A stretch of 64,000 bases of DNA from the NCBI RefSeq assembly GCF_923868895.1, contig NZ_OV350343.1:3286001-3350000 (forward strand), given 5' to 3'. Below, piece after piece: positions 17,267 to 25,765 of this stretch; positions within the stretch are counted from its first letter, which is position 1, and every line of letters starts with the position of its first letter. A program made the translations under genes and the position numbers. Origin of the DNA: Halomonas sp. TD01 (lineage in GTDB: Bacteria; Pseudomonadota; Gammaproteobacteria; Pseudomonadales; Halomonadaceae). The notes beneath the pieces are model-generated. The model was not told the origin of the DNA, searched no databases, and was given only the letters and a program-made list of their open reading frames with translations.

Positions 17267-18084
17267 GCGTGGAAACGTTCCTTGTGCTGCTGTTCTTCGT
17301 GATAGTTGGCTTCGTTCATCCATTGGGGAATAGCGAGCTGCCTTGCGTTAAGCGTGATGCAAGCTTCTTTTCCGCATAGAAAACCCCAGAATGTTGGCGC
17401 TGGATTCTCATAGCTGATGGTTACATCCAAAATGCCATCTAGTTTGTCGCCAAGCAGGCTAAGCACCTGTGAGACACCGCCAGCCTTGGGTCTAAGTAAA
17501 TGCCGAAACGGACTTTGCTGCTTTTCCCGCTTTGCCACAGTAAATCGTGTTCCCTCGACAAAATTAAATATTGCGATGGGTGCATTTCTGGCTTGTTGGC
17601 AAACGCGCTCTGTTGATTCACGATCAATAGTGGCGAGTTTAGGATTTTTGGCAATTTGTTCACGACTGAAGCGTCGCATAAAGGGGAATTCTAACGCCCA
17701 AAATGCCAGTCCGACGATAGGAATCCAAATTAACTGATGTTTCAAAAAGAATCTGGGCATTGGAATGCGGCGGTGCAGTGCCATAAAAAGGATGAAGATG
17801 TCCGTCCAGCTGCGGTGATTAGAGATAACCAACCACCATTGATGTGGGCTGAGTGAATCCGGAATACTGATGTTTACGTCAGGCTTTATCCAGCGGCGCA
17901 TCCACCATAGGTTGGCGCCAATCCAATTGAGCGCAACGCTGCACAGGCCATTAAGAATCCTCTGTTTTTGATGCCGCCCTGGGGTGATGACTTTTAACAG
18001 TGTTAACAAAATGAGCGGCACGCCCCAAAACAGCGTCGTTAGCGTCAGCAATAACAGACTGACGACTCCTTTGGCAGTAGACAT
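17203..18084 (-). CDS. PlsC-like acyltransferase (YihG type)
   Basis: A 293-residue membrane acyltransferase. Hydrophobic segments lie at the N-terminus, with the HX4D catalytic motif in NHRSWTD (about residue 91) and the substrate motif FVEGTRFT further on. It resembles the YihG/YihP lysophospholipid acyltransferase branch rather than the essential PlsC. It acts on acyl-CoA or acyl-ACP and a lysophospholipid at the inner membrane. Its 3' end overlaps the start of the LysM/M23 lipoprotein gene, so the two are probably co-transcribed and translationally linked. AAGGAAATG lies upstream of ATG 18084. Confidence 0.85.
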   Translation of the reverse strand: MSTAKGVVSLLLLTLTTLFWGVPLILLTLLKVITPGRHQKQRILNGLCSVALNWIGANLWWMRRWIKPDVNISIPDSLSPHQWWLVISNHRSWTDIFILFMALHRRIPMPRFFLKHQLIWIPIVGLAFWALEFPFMRRFSREQIAKNPKLATIDRESTERVCQQARNAPIAIFNFVEGTRFTVAKREKQQSPFRHLLRPKAGGVSQVLSLLGDKLDGILDVTISYENPAPTFWGFLCGKEACITLNARQLAIPQWMNEANYHEEQQHKERFHAWINSLWQEKDALLAKQTNHD

Positions 18085-18230
18085 ACCACATTTCCTTTTA
18101 CGAATGATGACACTAGTGGCGCAATTCTAGTGTTAGGTGACTAAGGTATATGCGACTCAGTGTAAATGCTAAAGGATCACGCCCACGCTGCCCAGTACAT
18201 TACGAAACCTTTGTACGCCGAACTGTTGGG

Positions 18231-19124
18231 TTAGGTAGTCAAGGTGGGGGTGTTGATACTTTCGATAAGCACCTTACGCAGTGCCTGGGCAGCGACCGAT
18301 AACTCTTGGTGCGTCAGTATTCCGACCCGGCAGGCAATGCTTGGCGCGGTTAAGGGAACGCAGCGAGCGCCGAGTTGATGCATTTGTTGAATACACATAG
18401 AAGGCACGGCACTTGCGCCTAACCCATCTGCCACCATTCTACCAACGGTTGAGAGCTGATGGCTCTCAAAAGCAACAGGTAATTCAATGTGTTGTTTGGC
18501 AAGTTCTTGTTCTAACAGCCTGCGTACCATTGATGGTCGCTGTAAGGTAATAAAATCCTGTTGTAACAATGTGGCCCAGCTCAGTGTGCTGGCCTGAGCC
18601 AAGTCTGATTGAGGTGGAACAACAGCGATGAATTGGTCTTCAAAAAGTGGCGTAAACGTTAAGCTGCCGGTTCCTTCAGGCGAAAAGGCAATGCCGATCT
18701 CCACTTGGCGCGAACGGACCATGTCGATGACTTCTTCATTGATTACATCGTGGACAGTAATATTAATTTTAGGGTATTGCCGACGAAAGGTAACCAGCGC
18801 GCTGGGCAGCAAATTACACGCAAAAGAGGGCATGGCTGCTACGCTTAAACGGCCCAGCTGGAGAGTGAAGCGCTGGCGCAGCCGCTCTTCGGTATTATCC
18901 CATTGGGCAAGCAAATGCTTTGCTAGTGGGAGAAGGGACTCACCCTCTGGTGTGAGCCGTACGCTACGGGTACTGCGTATCAACAGTTTCCCCCCTAGCG
19001 AATCTTCAAGCCCCTTAATGGCCAAACTGAGTGCTGGTTGAGACAGGTGCAAGCGTTCACAGGCTTGTGTAAAGCTCAGGGTTTGAGCTACTGCAAGAAA
19101 GGCACGAAGTTGCTTGACGGTCAT
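18231..19124 (-). CDS. LysR-family regulator, divergent from CoA-transferase genes
   Basis: A 297-residue LysR-type regulator. The HTH is in LSFTQACERLHLSQPALSLAIKGLE (about residues 16-40). The effector-binding domain follows. It is transcribed away from the CoA-transferase genes, with about 150 AT-rich bases between them containing sequences like TTATATAAATTGATAA that could be T-N11-A sites. I infer that it controls ketone-body use. The inducer is unknown. Confidence 0.85.
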   Translation of the reverse strand: MTVKQLRAFLAVAQTLSFTQACERLHLSQPALSLAIKGLEDSLGGKLLIRSTRSVRLTPEGESLLPLAKHLLAQWDNTEERLRQRFTLQLGRLSVAAMPSFACNLLPSALVTFRRQYPKINITVHDVINEEVIDMVRSRQVEIGIAFSPEGTGSLTFTPLFEDQFIAVVPPQSDLAQASTLSWATLLQQDFITLQRPSMVRRLLEQELAKQHIELPVAFESHQLSTVGRMVADGLGASAVPSMCIQQMHQLGARCVPLTAPSIACRVGILTHQELSVAAQALRKVLIESINTPTLTT

Positions 19125-19271
19125 ACTGACCCTTTTATAAGTTATTTATATAAATTGATAAGAAAAACAAACTTAACAAATATATCATCTGGTACAACAC
19201 TGGTTACATAGATCCAGCCGCATCATAACGACGCGTGCAACGTACCACCGATAATAATGCGAGGCATAACA

Positions 19272-19970
19272 ATGGCAGGATTCGATAAGCGTGTATCTTC
19301 CTATGAGGAAGCAATGGAAGGTATCGAAAGTGGCATGACCGTTATTGCTGGCGGTTTTGGCCTTTGCGGCATTCCTGAAAATTTGATCGCTGAGATTAAA
19401 CGGCGGGCTGTCACCGATCTAACGGTAGTTTCTAACAATTGCGGCGTTGATGGTTTCGGGCTGGGCGTGCTGCTCGAAGATCGTCAGATTCGTAAAATTC
19501 TCGCTTCTTATGTCGGTGAGAACGCAATGTTTGAACAGCAAATGCTCAATGATGAAATTGAAGTTGTGCTAACACCTCAAGGCACGCTGGCCGAGAAAAT
19601 GCGTGCCGGTGGTGCGGGTATCCCTGCATTTTATACCGCTACAGGTTACGGCACGCCTATCGGTGAAGGTAAAGAAGTACGTGAATTTAATGGCCGCCAC
19701 TATATTTTAGAAGAAGCCATCACCGGCGACTTTGCGATTGTTAAAGGGTGGAAAGCGGATCGATACGGCAACGTCATGTATCGGCATACGGCACAGAACT
19801 TTAATCCGATGGCAGCCACTGCCGGAAAAATAACGGTTGTAGAAGTTGAGGAAATTGTTGAACCAGGCGAATTGGAGCCAAGCCAGATCCATACACCCGG
19901 TATCTATGTGGATCGCATTATTCAAGGCTCATTCGAGAAGCGAATCGAAAAACGTACAGTACGTAGCTGA
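19272..19970 (+). CDS. scoA: 3-oxoacid CoA-transferase subunit A
   Basis: A 232-residue alpha subunit of a family I CoA transferase (succinyl-CoA:3-ketoacid type; AtoD is the alternative). [13 protein letters not shown] near the N-terminus is diagnostic. It works with the next gene to activate acetoacetate with succinyl-CoA. The frame opens at ATG 19257, but ATG 19272 has GAGG at a good distance and matches the usual N-terminus MAGFDKRV. With the divergent LysR and the nearby bdhA, it forms a ketone-body module. Confidence 0.92.
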   Translation: MAGFDKRVSSYEEAMEGIESGMTVIAGGFGLCGIPENLIAEIKRRAVTDLTVVSNNCGVDGFGLGVLLEDRQIRKILASYVGENAMFEQQMLNDEIEVVLTPQGTLAEKMRAGGAGIPAFYTATGYGTPIGEGKEVREFNGRHYILEEAITGDFAIVKGWKADRYGNVMYRHTAQNFNPMAATAGKITVVEVEEIVEPGELEPSQIHTPGIYVDRIIQGSFEKRIEKRTVRS

Positions 19971-20015
19971 TTGTTCACCGGTTTAAACATTTTTACTCAA
20001 TAAGAGGTATACACC

Positions 20016-20681
20016 ATGGCTTTAACACGTGAGCAAATGGCACAACGCGTTGCACGTGAACTTGAAGATGGCTTCTACGTCAATTTAGGTATCGGCATCC
20101 CCACCTTGGTAGCTAACTACGTGCCTGACGGCATTGATGTCATGCTGCAGTCCGAAAATGGCCTGTTGGGCATGGGGCGTTTTCCCACCGAGGAAGAAGT
20201 TGATCCTGATATGATCAACGCTGGTAAGCAGACAGTCACTGCTCGCCCAGGGGCTGCTATTTTCTCGTCAGCAGAATCATTCGCCATGATTCGTGGCGGT
20301 CATGTGGATTTGACCGTGCTGGGTGCTTTTGAAGTGGACCAAGAGGGTAATATTGCGTCGTGGATGGTGCCAGGCAAGCTCATTAAAGGGATGGGCGGCG
20401 CGATGGATTTGGTCGCTGGCGCAGAAAACATCATCTGTACCATGACACATGCTTCGAAACACGGTGAATCCAAGCTCTTAGAGAAGTGTACGCTTCCCTT
20501 AACCGGGGCCGGTTGTATTAATCGCGTATTGACCGATCTCGCTTATTTAGAAATTAAAGATGGTGCTTTTATTCTTAAAGAGCGCGCACCGGGTGTCAGT
20601 GTCGAAGAAATTGTTGAAAAAACAGCCGGTAAACTGATCGTGCCTGATCACGTTCCTGAAATGACTTTCGACGCCGAATAA
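20016..20681 (+). CDS. scoB: 3-oxoacid CoA-transferase subunit B
   Basis: A 221-residue beta subunit. The catalytic glutamate is E47 in QSENGLLGMG, which forms the CoA thioester during transfer. NLGIGIPTLVANYVP and GGHVDLTVLGAFEVD are family motifs. It starts 45 bases after scoA with AGAGG upstream, in the same operon. Together they probably make a heterotetramer that turns acetoacetate to acetoacetyl-CoA, linking 3-hydroxybutyrate oxidation to the TCA cycle. Confidence 0.93.
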   Translation: MALTREQMAQRVARELEDGFYVNLGIGIPTLVANYVPDGIDVMLQSENGLLGMGRFPTEEEVDPDMINAGKQTVTARPGAAIFSSAESFAMIRGGHVDLTVLGAFEVDQEGNIASWMVPGKLIKGMGGAMDLVAGAENIICTMTHASKHGESKLLEKCTLPLTGAGCINRVLTDLAYLEIKDGAFILKERAPGVSVEEIVEKTAGKLIVPDHVPEMTFDAE

Positions 20682-20691
20682 ACCCGTAATG

Positions 20692-20715
20692 GGCGTGAGC
20701 TAATTAGCTCACGCC
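20692..20715. terminator. Palindromic hairpin between convergent genes
   Basis: GGCGTGAGC (20692-20700), TAATTA and GCTCACGCC (20707-20715) form a perfect palindrome. It follows scoB and overlaps the end of the opposite gene. No long T-run is present, so termination is likely but not certain. Confidence 0.6.
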
Positions 20716-21476
20716 ATTTCACAGCGAGTGTGGAAAGGGAGCAAAATTTCAGCAATACGCTCATGGTCGTCACCGACATGTTTTTGCACAAGTGCTAGAC
20801 CGCCCAAGCAAAGACGATGCTCATCGCCTAAGCTGAAAACGGTTTTTTGCGGCATCGCCGGGTAGAAGCGATGTTCAAGGAGTGGTGAAACGGAAAATAC
20901 GCCGTTTTGTTGGCCTTCAAAGCTGGGCATGCCGCAGGCATCAAGCTGACTATTCAGAGTATCTAAGGATTCGCCAATCGTTGAGCAGTCAAAGCCTGCG
21001 TGATGCAGTCTGGGCCCCATGATTGCTAGCCAAGCAGCGAGGGGATGTGCCTGTTGCAGCTGCTGATAAAGTGCCCAAGAGGGCATTGGCCATGGACGTC
21101 CGCGGCATAGCAAATTTTGTCCTTTGCAATCGGCCGGGTGGCTTTGCAAAACAAGCTGCGTTAGCGCTTCTCGAGGTGCTTTTGAAAGCGTACCAAGCTG
21201 CAGTTCTGCCAATACTAGCCAACTGCTATTGTCATTAGGCGCAAGCAAGTGCACCAACAGGCCTTTATCGGCCATGGCGTAATGGCCAACTGAGCGGTAA
21301 CCCATATGGGCAAGGCTGGCGCTTAGTTCGCTTGCAGCAAAGGGGCCATAGTTTAGGGTGACCAAGGTTAAATACTCGGCTGACGTATTTAGTGGCCACA
21401 GTCTCAATCCGCCAAGGTCTGGATGTGTATGTACATAGTCCAGCCAAAGCTGTTGAACAAACTCCTCTCGCTGCAT
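20709..21476 (-). CDS. DUF1338-like protein
   Basis: A 255-residue soluble protein. The middle WPMPSWALYQQLQQAHPLAAWLA and the C-terminal region LALVQKHV-HERIAEILLPFHTRCEMA recall DUF1338 proteins. That family includes the iron-dependent HglS/YdcJ 2-oxoadipate dioxygenase/decarboxylase. The classical metal-binding His pattern is hard to trace here, so it may be a divergent member. It is convergent with scoB and upstream of nothing on its strand. The function is not established. Confidence 0.5.
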   Translation of the reverse strand: MQREEFVQQLWLDYVHTHPDLGGLRLWPLNTSAEYLTLVTLNYGPFAASELSASLAHMGYRSVGHYAMADKGLLVHLLAPNDNSSWLVLAELQLGTLSKAPREALTQLVLQSHPADCKGQNLLCRGRPWPMPSWALYQQLQQAHPLAAWLAIMGPRLHHAGFDCSTIGESLDTLNSQLDACGMPSFEGQQNGVFSVSPLLEHRFYPAMPQKTVFSLGDEHRLCLGGLALVQKHVGDDHERIAEILLPFHTRCEMA

Positions 21477-21598
21477 TGGGGTACCCTCGCCGCCTAATCG
21501 AACGTCACATGAACTGTCATATAAATTGTGCTACTTCAGTATAGGCAAGCGAAGATTTGCTTGTTCAACGGGTGTAAACGTCAATTTTAACGCCTGAG

Positions 21599-21862
21599 TT
21601 AAGAGGCCAGGAGCTGCCGTTGGCGCACAAAATGGTCGAACTCAGTAAAGCCGCCTATGTGCTGTTGATCAACAAACACTTGGGGAACCGTATGAATAGG
21701 CTTTCCAGCCGTTTTTGCAATATTTTCCTTGGTAACGCCTTCTGAAGGCATATCAACGTAGCGGTAGCCTTCTATCTTTCCATTACTCTCTAAGTGTTCT
21801 GCAAGATGCTTTGCACGAACGCAGAAGGGGCATGACATGCGGCCAAAAATTACCACAAACAT
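21599..21862 (-). CDS. grxA: Glutaredoxin (GrxA-like)
   Basis: An 87-residue glutaredoxin with the dithiol active site CPFC at residues 11-14 and the TVPQVFVDQQHIGGFTEFD glutathione-binding part. Its size and motif fit GrxA, the class that reduces ribonucleotide reductase and other disulfides with glutathione. The start is ATG 21862, with AAGGAG eight bases upstream. The frame is open to 21937, but the extra residues are not family-like. It is monocistronic and divergent from the HybE-like gene. Confidence 0.9.
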   Translation of the reverse strand: MFVVIFGRMSCPFCVRAKHLAEHLESNGKIEGYRYVDMPSEGVTKENIAKTAGKPIHTVPQVFVDQQHIGGFTEFDHFVRQRQLLAS

Positions 21863-22001
21863 CGCAGAAACTCCTTTAGGATAAAGATCTATCAAAATTG
21901 ATCGCCTATTGTGGCGTAGCCCACTGAGTTTGGCCAATAGCGCTACACTACACGCGCCATTAAGCCGCGTTATGGGTGATTGTTTAATAATCGGAAAACG
22001 T

Positions 22002-22439
22002 ATGCGAACCCTAGCTGCCCAAGAATACGAACGCTTAGCCGAATTAGCGTTGCATTATCGAGATGCTCATCTGCGTTCAATGAAGCAGGCGGGTCATTAT
22101 AACCCTCGTCTTGGTGTTGATGCGCTGTGTTTCCAGCCCTGGGAAGGGGAATCTGCGCCGCTACTGGTAGGTGCGTTAATAACACCTTGTGCGATGTGGT
22201 TGGTTGCCGTGCCAAGTCGCGTTCAGCCTGATCCGCTGGGCAGTGCGTTGCGTCTCAACCTTCCTTCAGGACACTATTCGCTCTCATGTGAACAATTGCC
22301 TAATGGCAGCGAGCTTTATAAGCGCGTGGTTCTGGAGGACTTAAGTGATCTTGAAAGTATGCAGGAAGCTGCTCGGCTGGCTCAGCGTATGATGATGCAA
22401 CTAATGGCATCTGATAAATCTTCTCCAGAGGTTGAGTAG
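22002..22439 (+). CDS. HybE-family protein (hydrogenase assembly chaperone-like)
   Basis: A 145-residue protein. NPRLGVDALCFQPWEG, ALITPCAMWLVAVP, LPSGHYSLSC and a C-terminal helical stretch with DLESMQEAARLAQRMMMQLM match the HybE family. HybE proteins assist maturation of [NiFe] hydrogenases and hold the Tat signal of the small subunit. No hydrogenase gene is in this window. The start is ATG 22002 with GGAAAA upstream; ATG 21972 is an alternative. It is an orphan here and may have another partner. Confidence 0.72.
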   Translation: MRTLAAQEYERLAELALHYRDAHLRSMKQAGHYNPRLGVDALCFQPWEGESAPLLVGALITPCAMWLVAVPSRVQPDPLGSALRLNLPSGHYSLSCEQLPNGSELYKRVVLEDLSDLESMQEAARLAQRMMMQLMASDKSSPEVE

Positions 22440-22515
22440 GCAGAAATGTCAGCCTCTATCTACACTGTCTGTTCTTGCACTTTCACTATGAATAATCTCA
22501 CTAAAAGGAACGTTT

Positions 22516-23289
22516 ATGTCCTCTGAAAAAGCTGTCACACCTCGTGTTGCCGTGGTCACTGGCACCAGTAGTGGTATTGGTGAAGCGGTGGTGAAGCATT
22601 TCTGTGAACAGGGTTTTCAAGTGTTAGCAGTAGACTTTAACCCTGCTGGTAAAGAAGTGGCTGACGCGGCCGGCGCGGCGTTTTATCAAGGGGATTTAAC
22701 CGATCCCGACGCGTGTCGTGGAGCGATTGCTGATGCGGTGAAACGTTTCGGTGGTGTCGATATTTTGGTTAATAATGCGGGTATTCAACACGTTGCTTCT
22801 ATTGAGACTTTTCCTGAAGAGAAGTGGCGTCAAATTATAGATTTAATGCTAACAGCACCTTTTCTACTTACTCAGGCAGCATGGCCTCATATGCGTCAAA
22901 AAGGCTGGGGACGTGTAATTAATATTGCGTCTGTTCATGCGCAAGTGGCTTCACCAGGCAAATCAGCTTATATCAGCGCCAAGCATGGCATGATCGGACT
23001 GACGAAAACGGCTGCTTTAGAAGGTGGTGAGCAGGGTATTACCGCCAATACTATTTGCCCCGCCTATGTGAAAACACCGCTGGTAGATAACCAGATCGCC
23101 GACCAAGCCAAGCTTCATGGCATGGATGAGCAAGAGGTGATTGAAAAAATCATGCTAAAAAACGCAGCTATTAAACGCTTGATCGACCCTTCCGAGGTTG
23201 CTCATTTAGTTGCTTACTTGGCATCCGATGCGGCAGGCGCTGTGACGGGTTCAAGTTGGAACATAGATTTGGGGTGGACCGCCCAATAA
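22516..23289 (+). CDS. bdhA: D-3-hydroxybutyrate dehydrogenase (SDR)
   Basis: A 257-residue short-chain dehydrogenase. TGTSSGIG (NAD binding) lies near the N-terminus, followed by NNAGIQHV, a catalytic Ser in NIASVHAQVA and YISAK with the Tyr and Lys. The ending SSWNIDLGWTAQ is typical of 3-hydroxybutyrate dehydrogenases. It oxidises 3-hydroxybutyrate to acetoacetate, which scoAB then activate. AAAAGGAACG precedes ATG 22516. It fits a polyhydroxybutyrate and ketone-body pathway with the nearby CoA transferase. Confidence 0.88.
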   Translation: MSSEKAVTPRVAVVTGTSSGIGEAVVKHFCEQGFQVLAVDFNPAGKEVADAAGAAFYQGDLTDPDACRGAIADAVKRFGGVDILVNNAGIQHVASIETFPEEKWRQIIDLMLTAPFLLTQAAWPHMRQKGWGRVINIASVHAQVASPGKSAYISAKHGMIGLTKTAALEGGEQGITANTICPAYVKTPLVDNQIADQAKLHGMDEQEVIEKIMLKNAAIKRLIDPSEVAHLVAYLASDAAGAVTGSSWNIDLGWTAQ

Positions 23290-23304
23290 TATCAAGCTGA
23301 AACT

Positions 23305-23337
23305 CCGCTCTTTGGGCTGCTTTAGCGCAAAGAGCGG
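23305..23337. terminator. Hairpin between bdhA and regA
   Basis: CCGCTCTTTG (23305-23314) and CAAAGAGCGG (23328-23337) form a perfect ten-base stem between convergent genes. No clear T-run follows. Confidence 0.55.
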
Positions 23338-23341
23338 AAAG

Positions 23342-23881
23342 CTACCGACGTACAGGGCGCTTCTGTAATTTACGTTGTAACGTCCGCCGGTGCATGCCGA
23401 GAGCCCTAGCCGTTGCTGAAATGTTGCCATCATGCTCCTGCAGCACCTTCTGAATGTGCTCCCAGGTTATACGGTTGATAGAGGGGGGGTTGTCGGCTAG
23501 CTCAATATTTGGATCACCATCTTGGTGGTCAAAGGCCGCAATAACATCGTCAGCATCGGCAGGTTTGCACAGGTAGTTAATAGCACCAAGTTTGATGGCT
23601 TCTACCGCTGTGGCGATACTTGAATATCCCGTTAACACGACAATGCGGCAATTCGGTGCGCTTGCCAGCATGTCGGGAAGCAGCTTGAGGCCAGAGCTGT
23701 GCTCAAGTTTCAGATCGAGTGTTGCCATCGTTGGCATGAACTGCGTGATCAGCGTCATTGCTTGATCAGCATCGTGAGCAACTTTTACCTCAAAACCACG
23801 GCGTGTAAGTGCTCTGCTCAACACGTGACAAAACATTTCATCATCGTCGACGATTAAAAGGCGTTGGTCTTGCGTCTGCAT
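23342..23881 (-). CDS. regA: Redox response regulator, RegA/PrrA/ActR type
   Basis: A 179-residue two-domain regulator. The receiver has acidic residues VDDDE at 11-15 and the phosphoacceptor D56 in LDLK, with a conserved Lys near 98. A short linker leads to a Fis-type HTH with GMHRRTLQRKLQKRPVR, the recognition helix that is nearly invariant in RegA/PrrA/ActR. It follows regB by 36 bases on the same strand. In relatives it controls respiration, CO2 or nitrogen fixation and redox balance. Confidence 0.9.
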   Translation of the reverse strand: MQTQDQRLLIVDDDEMFCHVLSRALTRRGFEVKVAHDADQAMTLITQFMPTMATLDLKLEHSSGLKLLPDMLASAPNCRIVVLTGYSSIATAVEAIKLGAINYLCKPADADDVIAAFDHQDGDPNIELADNPPSINRITWEHIQKVLQEHDGNISATARALGMHRRTLQRKLQKRPVRR

Positions 23882-23917
23882 GATGTCCTCGATTTTCTGG
23901 CGAATGCTGCGTCGCTG

Positions 23918-25192
23918 TTACTTATCAGGGGCGGAACAAAGAGGCAACGTCACTTCCGTTAACGTACCGCCTTCAGGATGATTGTACAGGCTTACTCCAC
24001 CACCGAAACGATTAATGGTGGCGTGGGTTAAAAACAGCCCAATCCCCATGCCTTTGCTTTTGGTGGAAATAAACGTGTCACCTAGCTGATCAGCAATCGA
24101 CATGGCGATGCCAGGGCCATGGTCGCGTATATCAATGACAACGCTTTCATCTTGCCAATCCAAGCGGATAGCAATTTGCTCTGGATTAGCGTCGGCGGCG
24201 TTATTGAGTAAATTGGTTAACGCTTGGTCTAATGTGGCATCAACGGCTAACCAGGGGCGGCCGCGTTTTTCGGCAACTTCAAAGAGGTGGCTAACATCAG
24301 GCCTAATAACGAGCCAGCGTTGCACAACTGCTGCTAACCATAGCTCAGCGTCTAGTACTTCAGGTTCTGCCATGCGTCGACGGTCAGCCGTCGTAACTAG
24401 GTGTTGTAGGCGCGATTTGCACACATCTACTTGTTGACGAAGGATAGATATATCTTGTTGCAAGGTGGAGTCATGGGGGGCGTCCTGGTGCATTTCATTT
24501 AGCAGCACGGCCATGGTTGATAGCGGCGTGCCGAGCTCATGGGCCGTGCCAGCGGCCTGGGTGGCGACTGCCAGCACTTGTTCATTGCGCAGCGCCGCTT
24601 CTCGGGTACGTGATAGTGCTTTGTCTCGATTGCGCAGGGCGTGAGCCATCTTGTAGATAAAGAACGTGACCAAGCCGGCTGATAAACCGAAATTAAGCCA
24701 CATACCCAACACATGAAGGCTTAGCGGACCGTCGCTGTTAATGTGTCCCAACTGTGGTATTGGGTGATAAAAGAACATCAGGTAGGTGTAACCTGCCATT
24801 GCACAGGCGGCAATGATCCAGGCGTGCCGCCAAGGAAGGGTGGCGGCGGCAATAGTGACAGGCACTAAATAGTAAGTAATAAAGGGATTTGTTGAGCCGC
24901 CTGAAAAATAAAATAGCAGCGTTAAGCCTGCAATATCTGCCAGTAAGTGGGCAAGGTACTCAAAATGGTTAACCGCTTTTGGTCTGCCTAATCGCCACCA
25001 TGTGGCGATATTGAGTATCCCCATGGCAATCACAACACTGACGACTGCAGTCACCGGTAAATCGAAAGCGAGCAGTTCAATGCCAACGATAATGGCCAGT
25101 AAAAAGCCGGTCCAGGTGATACCTCGTACGATCGTTAGTCTAACGAGGTTACGGTTTGGCGTTGAAAGCGGGAGAGGCAGGGCGGTAGGCAT
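23918..25192 (-). CDS. regB: Redox sensor histidine kinase, RegB/PrrB/ActS type
   Basis: A 424-residue kinase with six N-terminal membrane segments, a HisKA domain and an HATPase domain. The quinone-sensing heptapeptide is GGSTNPF at 98-104. The phosphorylated His is H218 in GTAHELGTPLST, the motif typical of RegB. C258 in DVCKSRLQ is at the position of the redox-active cysteine of RegB. The ATP-binding box has NLLNNAADANPE and DHGPGIA. It is probably co-transcribed with regA and with the small membrane protein gene eight bases upstream. Confidence 0.9.
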   Translation of the reverse strand: MPTALPLPLSTPNRNLVRLTIVRGITWTGFLLAIIVGIELLAFDLPVTAVVSVVIAMGILNIATWWRLGRPKAVNHFEYLAHLLADIAGLTLLFYFSGGSTNPFITYYLVPVTIAAATLPWRHAWIIAACAMAGYTYLMFFYHPIPQLGHINSDGPLSLHVLGMWLNFGLSAGLVTFFIYKMAHALRNRDKALSRTREAALRNEQVLAVATQAAGTAHELGTPLSTMAVLLNEMHQDAPHDSTLQQDISILRQQVDVCKSRLQHLVTTADRRRMAEPEVLDAELWLAAVVQRWLVIRPDVSHLFEVAEKRGRPWLAVDATLDQALTNLLNNAADANPEQIAIRLDWQDESVVIDIRDHGPGIAMSIADQLGDTFISTKSKGMGIGLFLTHATINRFGGGVSLYNHPEGGTLTEVTLPLCSAPDK

Positions 25193-25199
25193 AGCGTGG

Positions 25200-25616
25200 T
25201 TATTTGCTCGATGCTTTCACGTTGTGAATAACAAATTTTATAAATAACGTCATTACGAACGTCAGCCATCCCGCAGAGGCAAGCAAGTTGAATAGCAGCA
25301 TTTTAGGCGGTAGCCAGGTGCTGCCCAGCACGGCCTCTAACAGGATATGGAAAAACATAGCGAGCAGGAGTGGTAACGCTAGCGTATGAATCCACATGTC
25401 AGTGCGGCGCTTACGTACGTGGTAGCGTTTCAACAAATAACGCATCGGGCGGTGTGCCCAGCCGAGTAGCACCAATGCACCAACAACAAATAGGACAGCC
25501 AGTGTCGGTTCGGTACTTCCATAATACATTGAAAAGGATATCGACCAGGCAAGACCAAGCCATAGTAATCCTTCAATACTGGCGATAATGTCCGCATAGC
25601 GACGCACATTCTGCAT
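25200..25616 (-). CDS. Small membrane protein upstream of regB
   Basis: A 138-residue protein with about four hydrophobic segments and a basic stretch (RYLLKRYHVRKRRTD) in the middle. I do not recognise a family. The gap to regB is only eight bases, so the two are likely one operon. SenC/PrrC is a common RegB neighbour but is not similar in sequence. A role in redox sensing or in the membrane is only an inference. Confidence 0.7.
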   Translation of the reverse strand: MQNVRRYADIIASIEGLLWLGLAWSISFSMYYGSTEPTLAVLFVVGALVLLGWAHRPMRYLLKRYHVRKRRTDMWIHTLALPLLLAMFFHILLEAVLGSTWLPPKMLLFNLLASAGWLTFVMTLFIKFVIHNVKASSK

Positions 25617-25765
25617 AAAAAACTGAGTCCTTGATCTTACAAAGTGCCGCCATGATACGACACTTGAGAAGGGCTGTGGGATGGATAGGGGAGATTTATC
25701 CGTTACCCGTATTAGGTATACTGTTGTGACTCTTTTACTCGATTCATTTCTGCACAGGACTTGCC

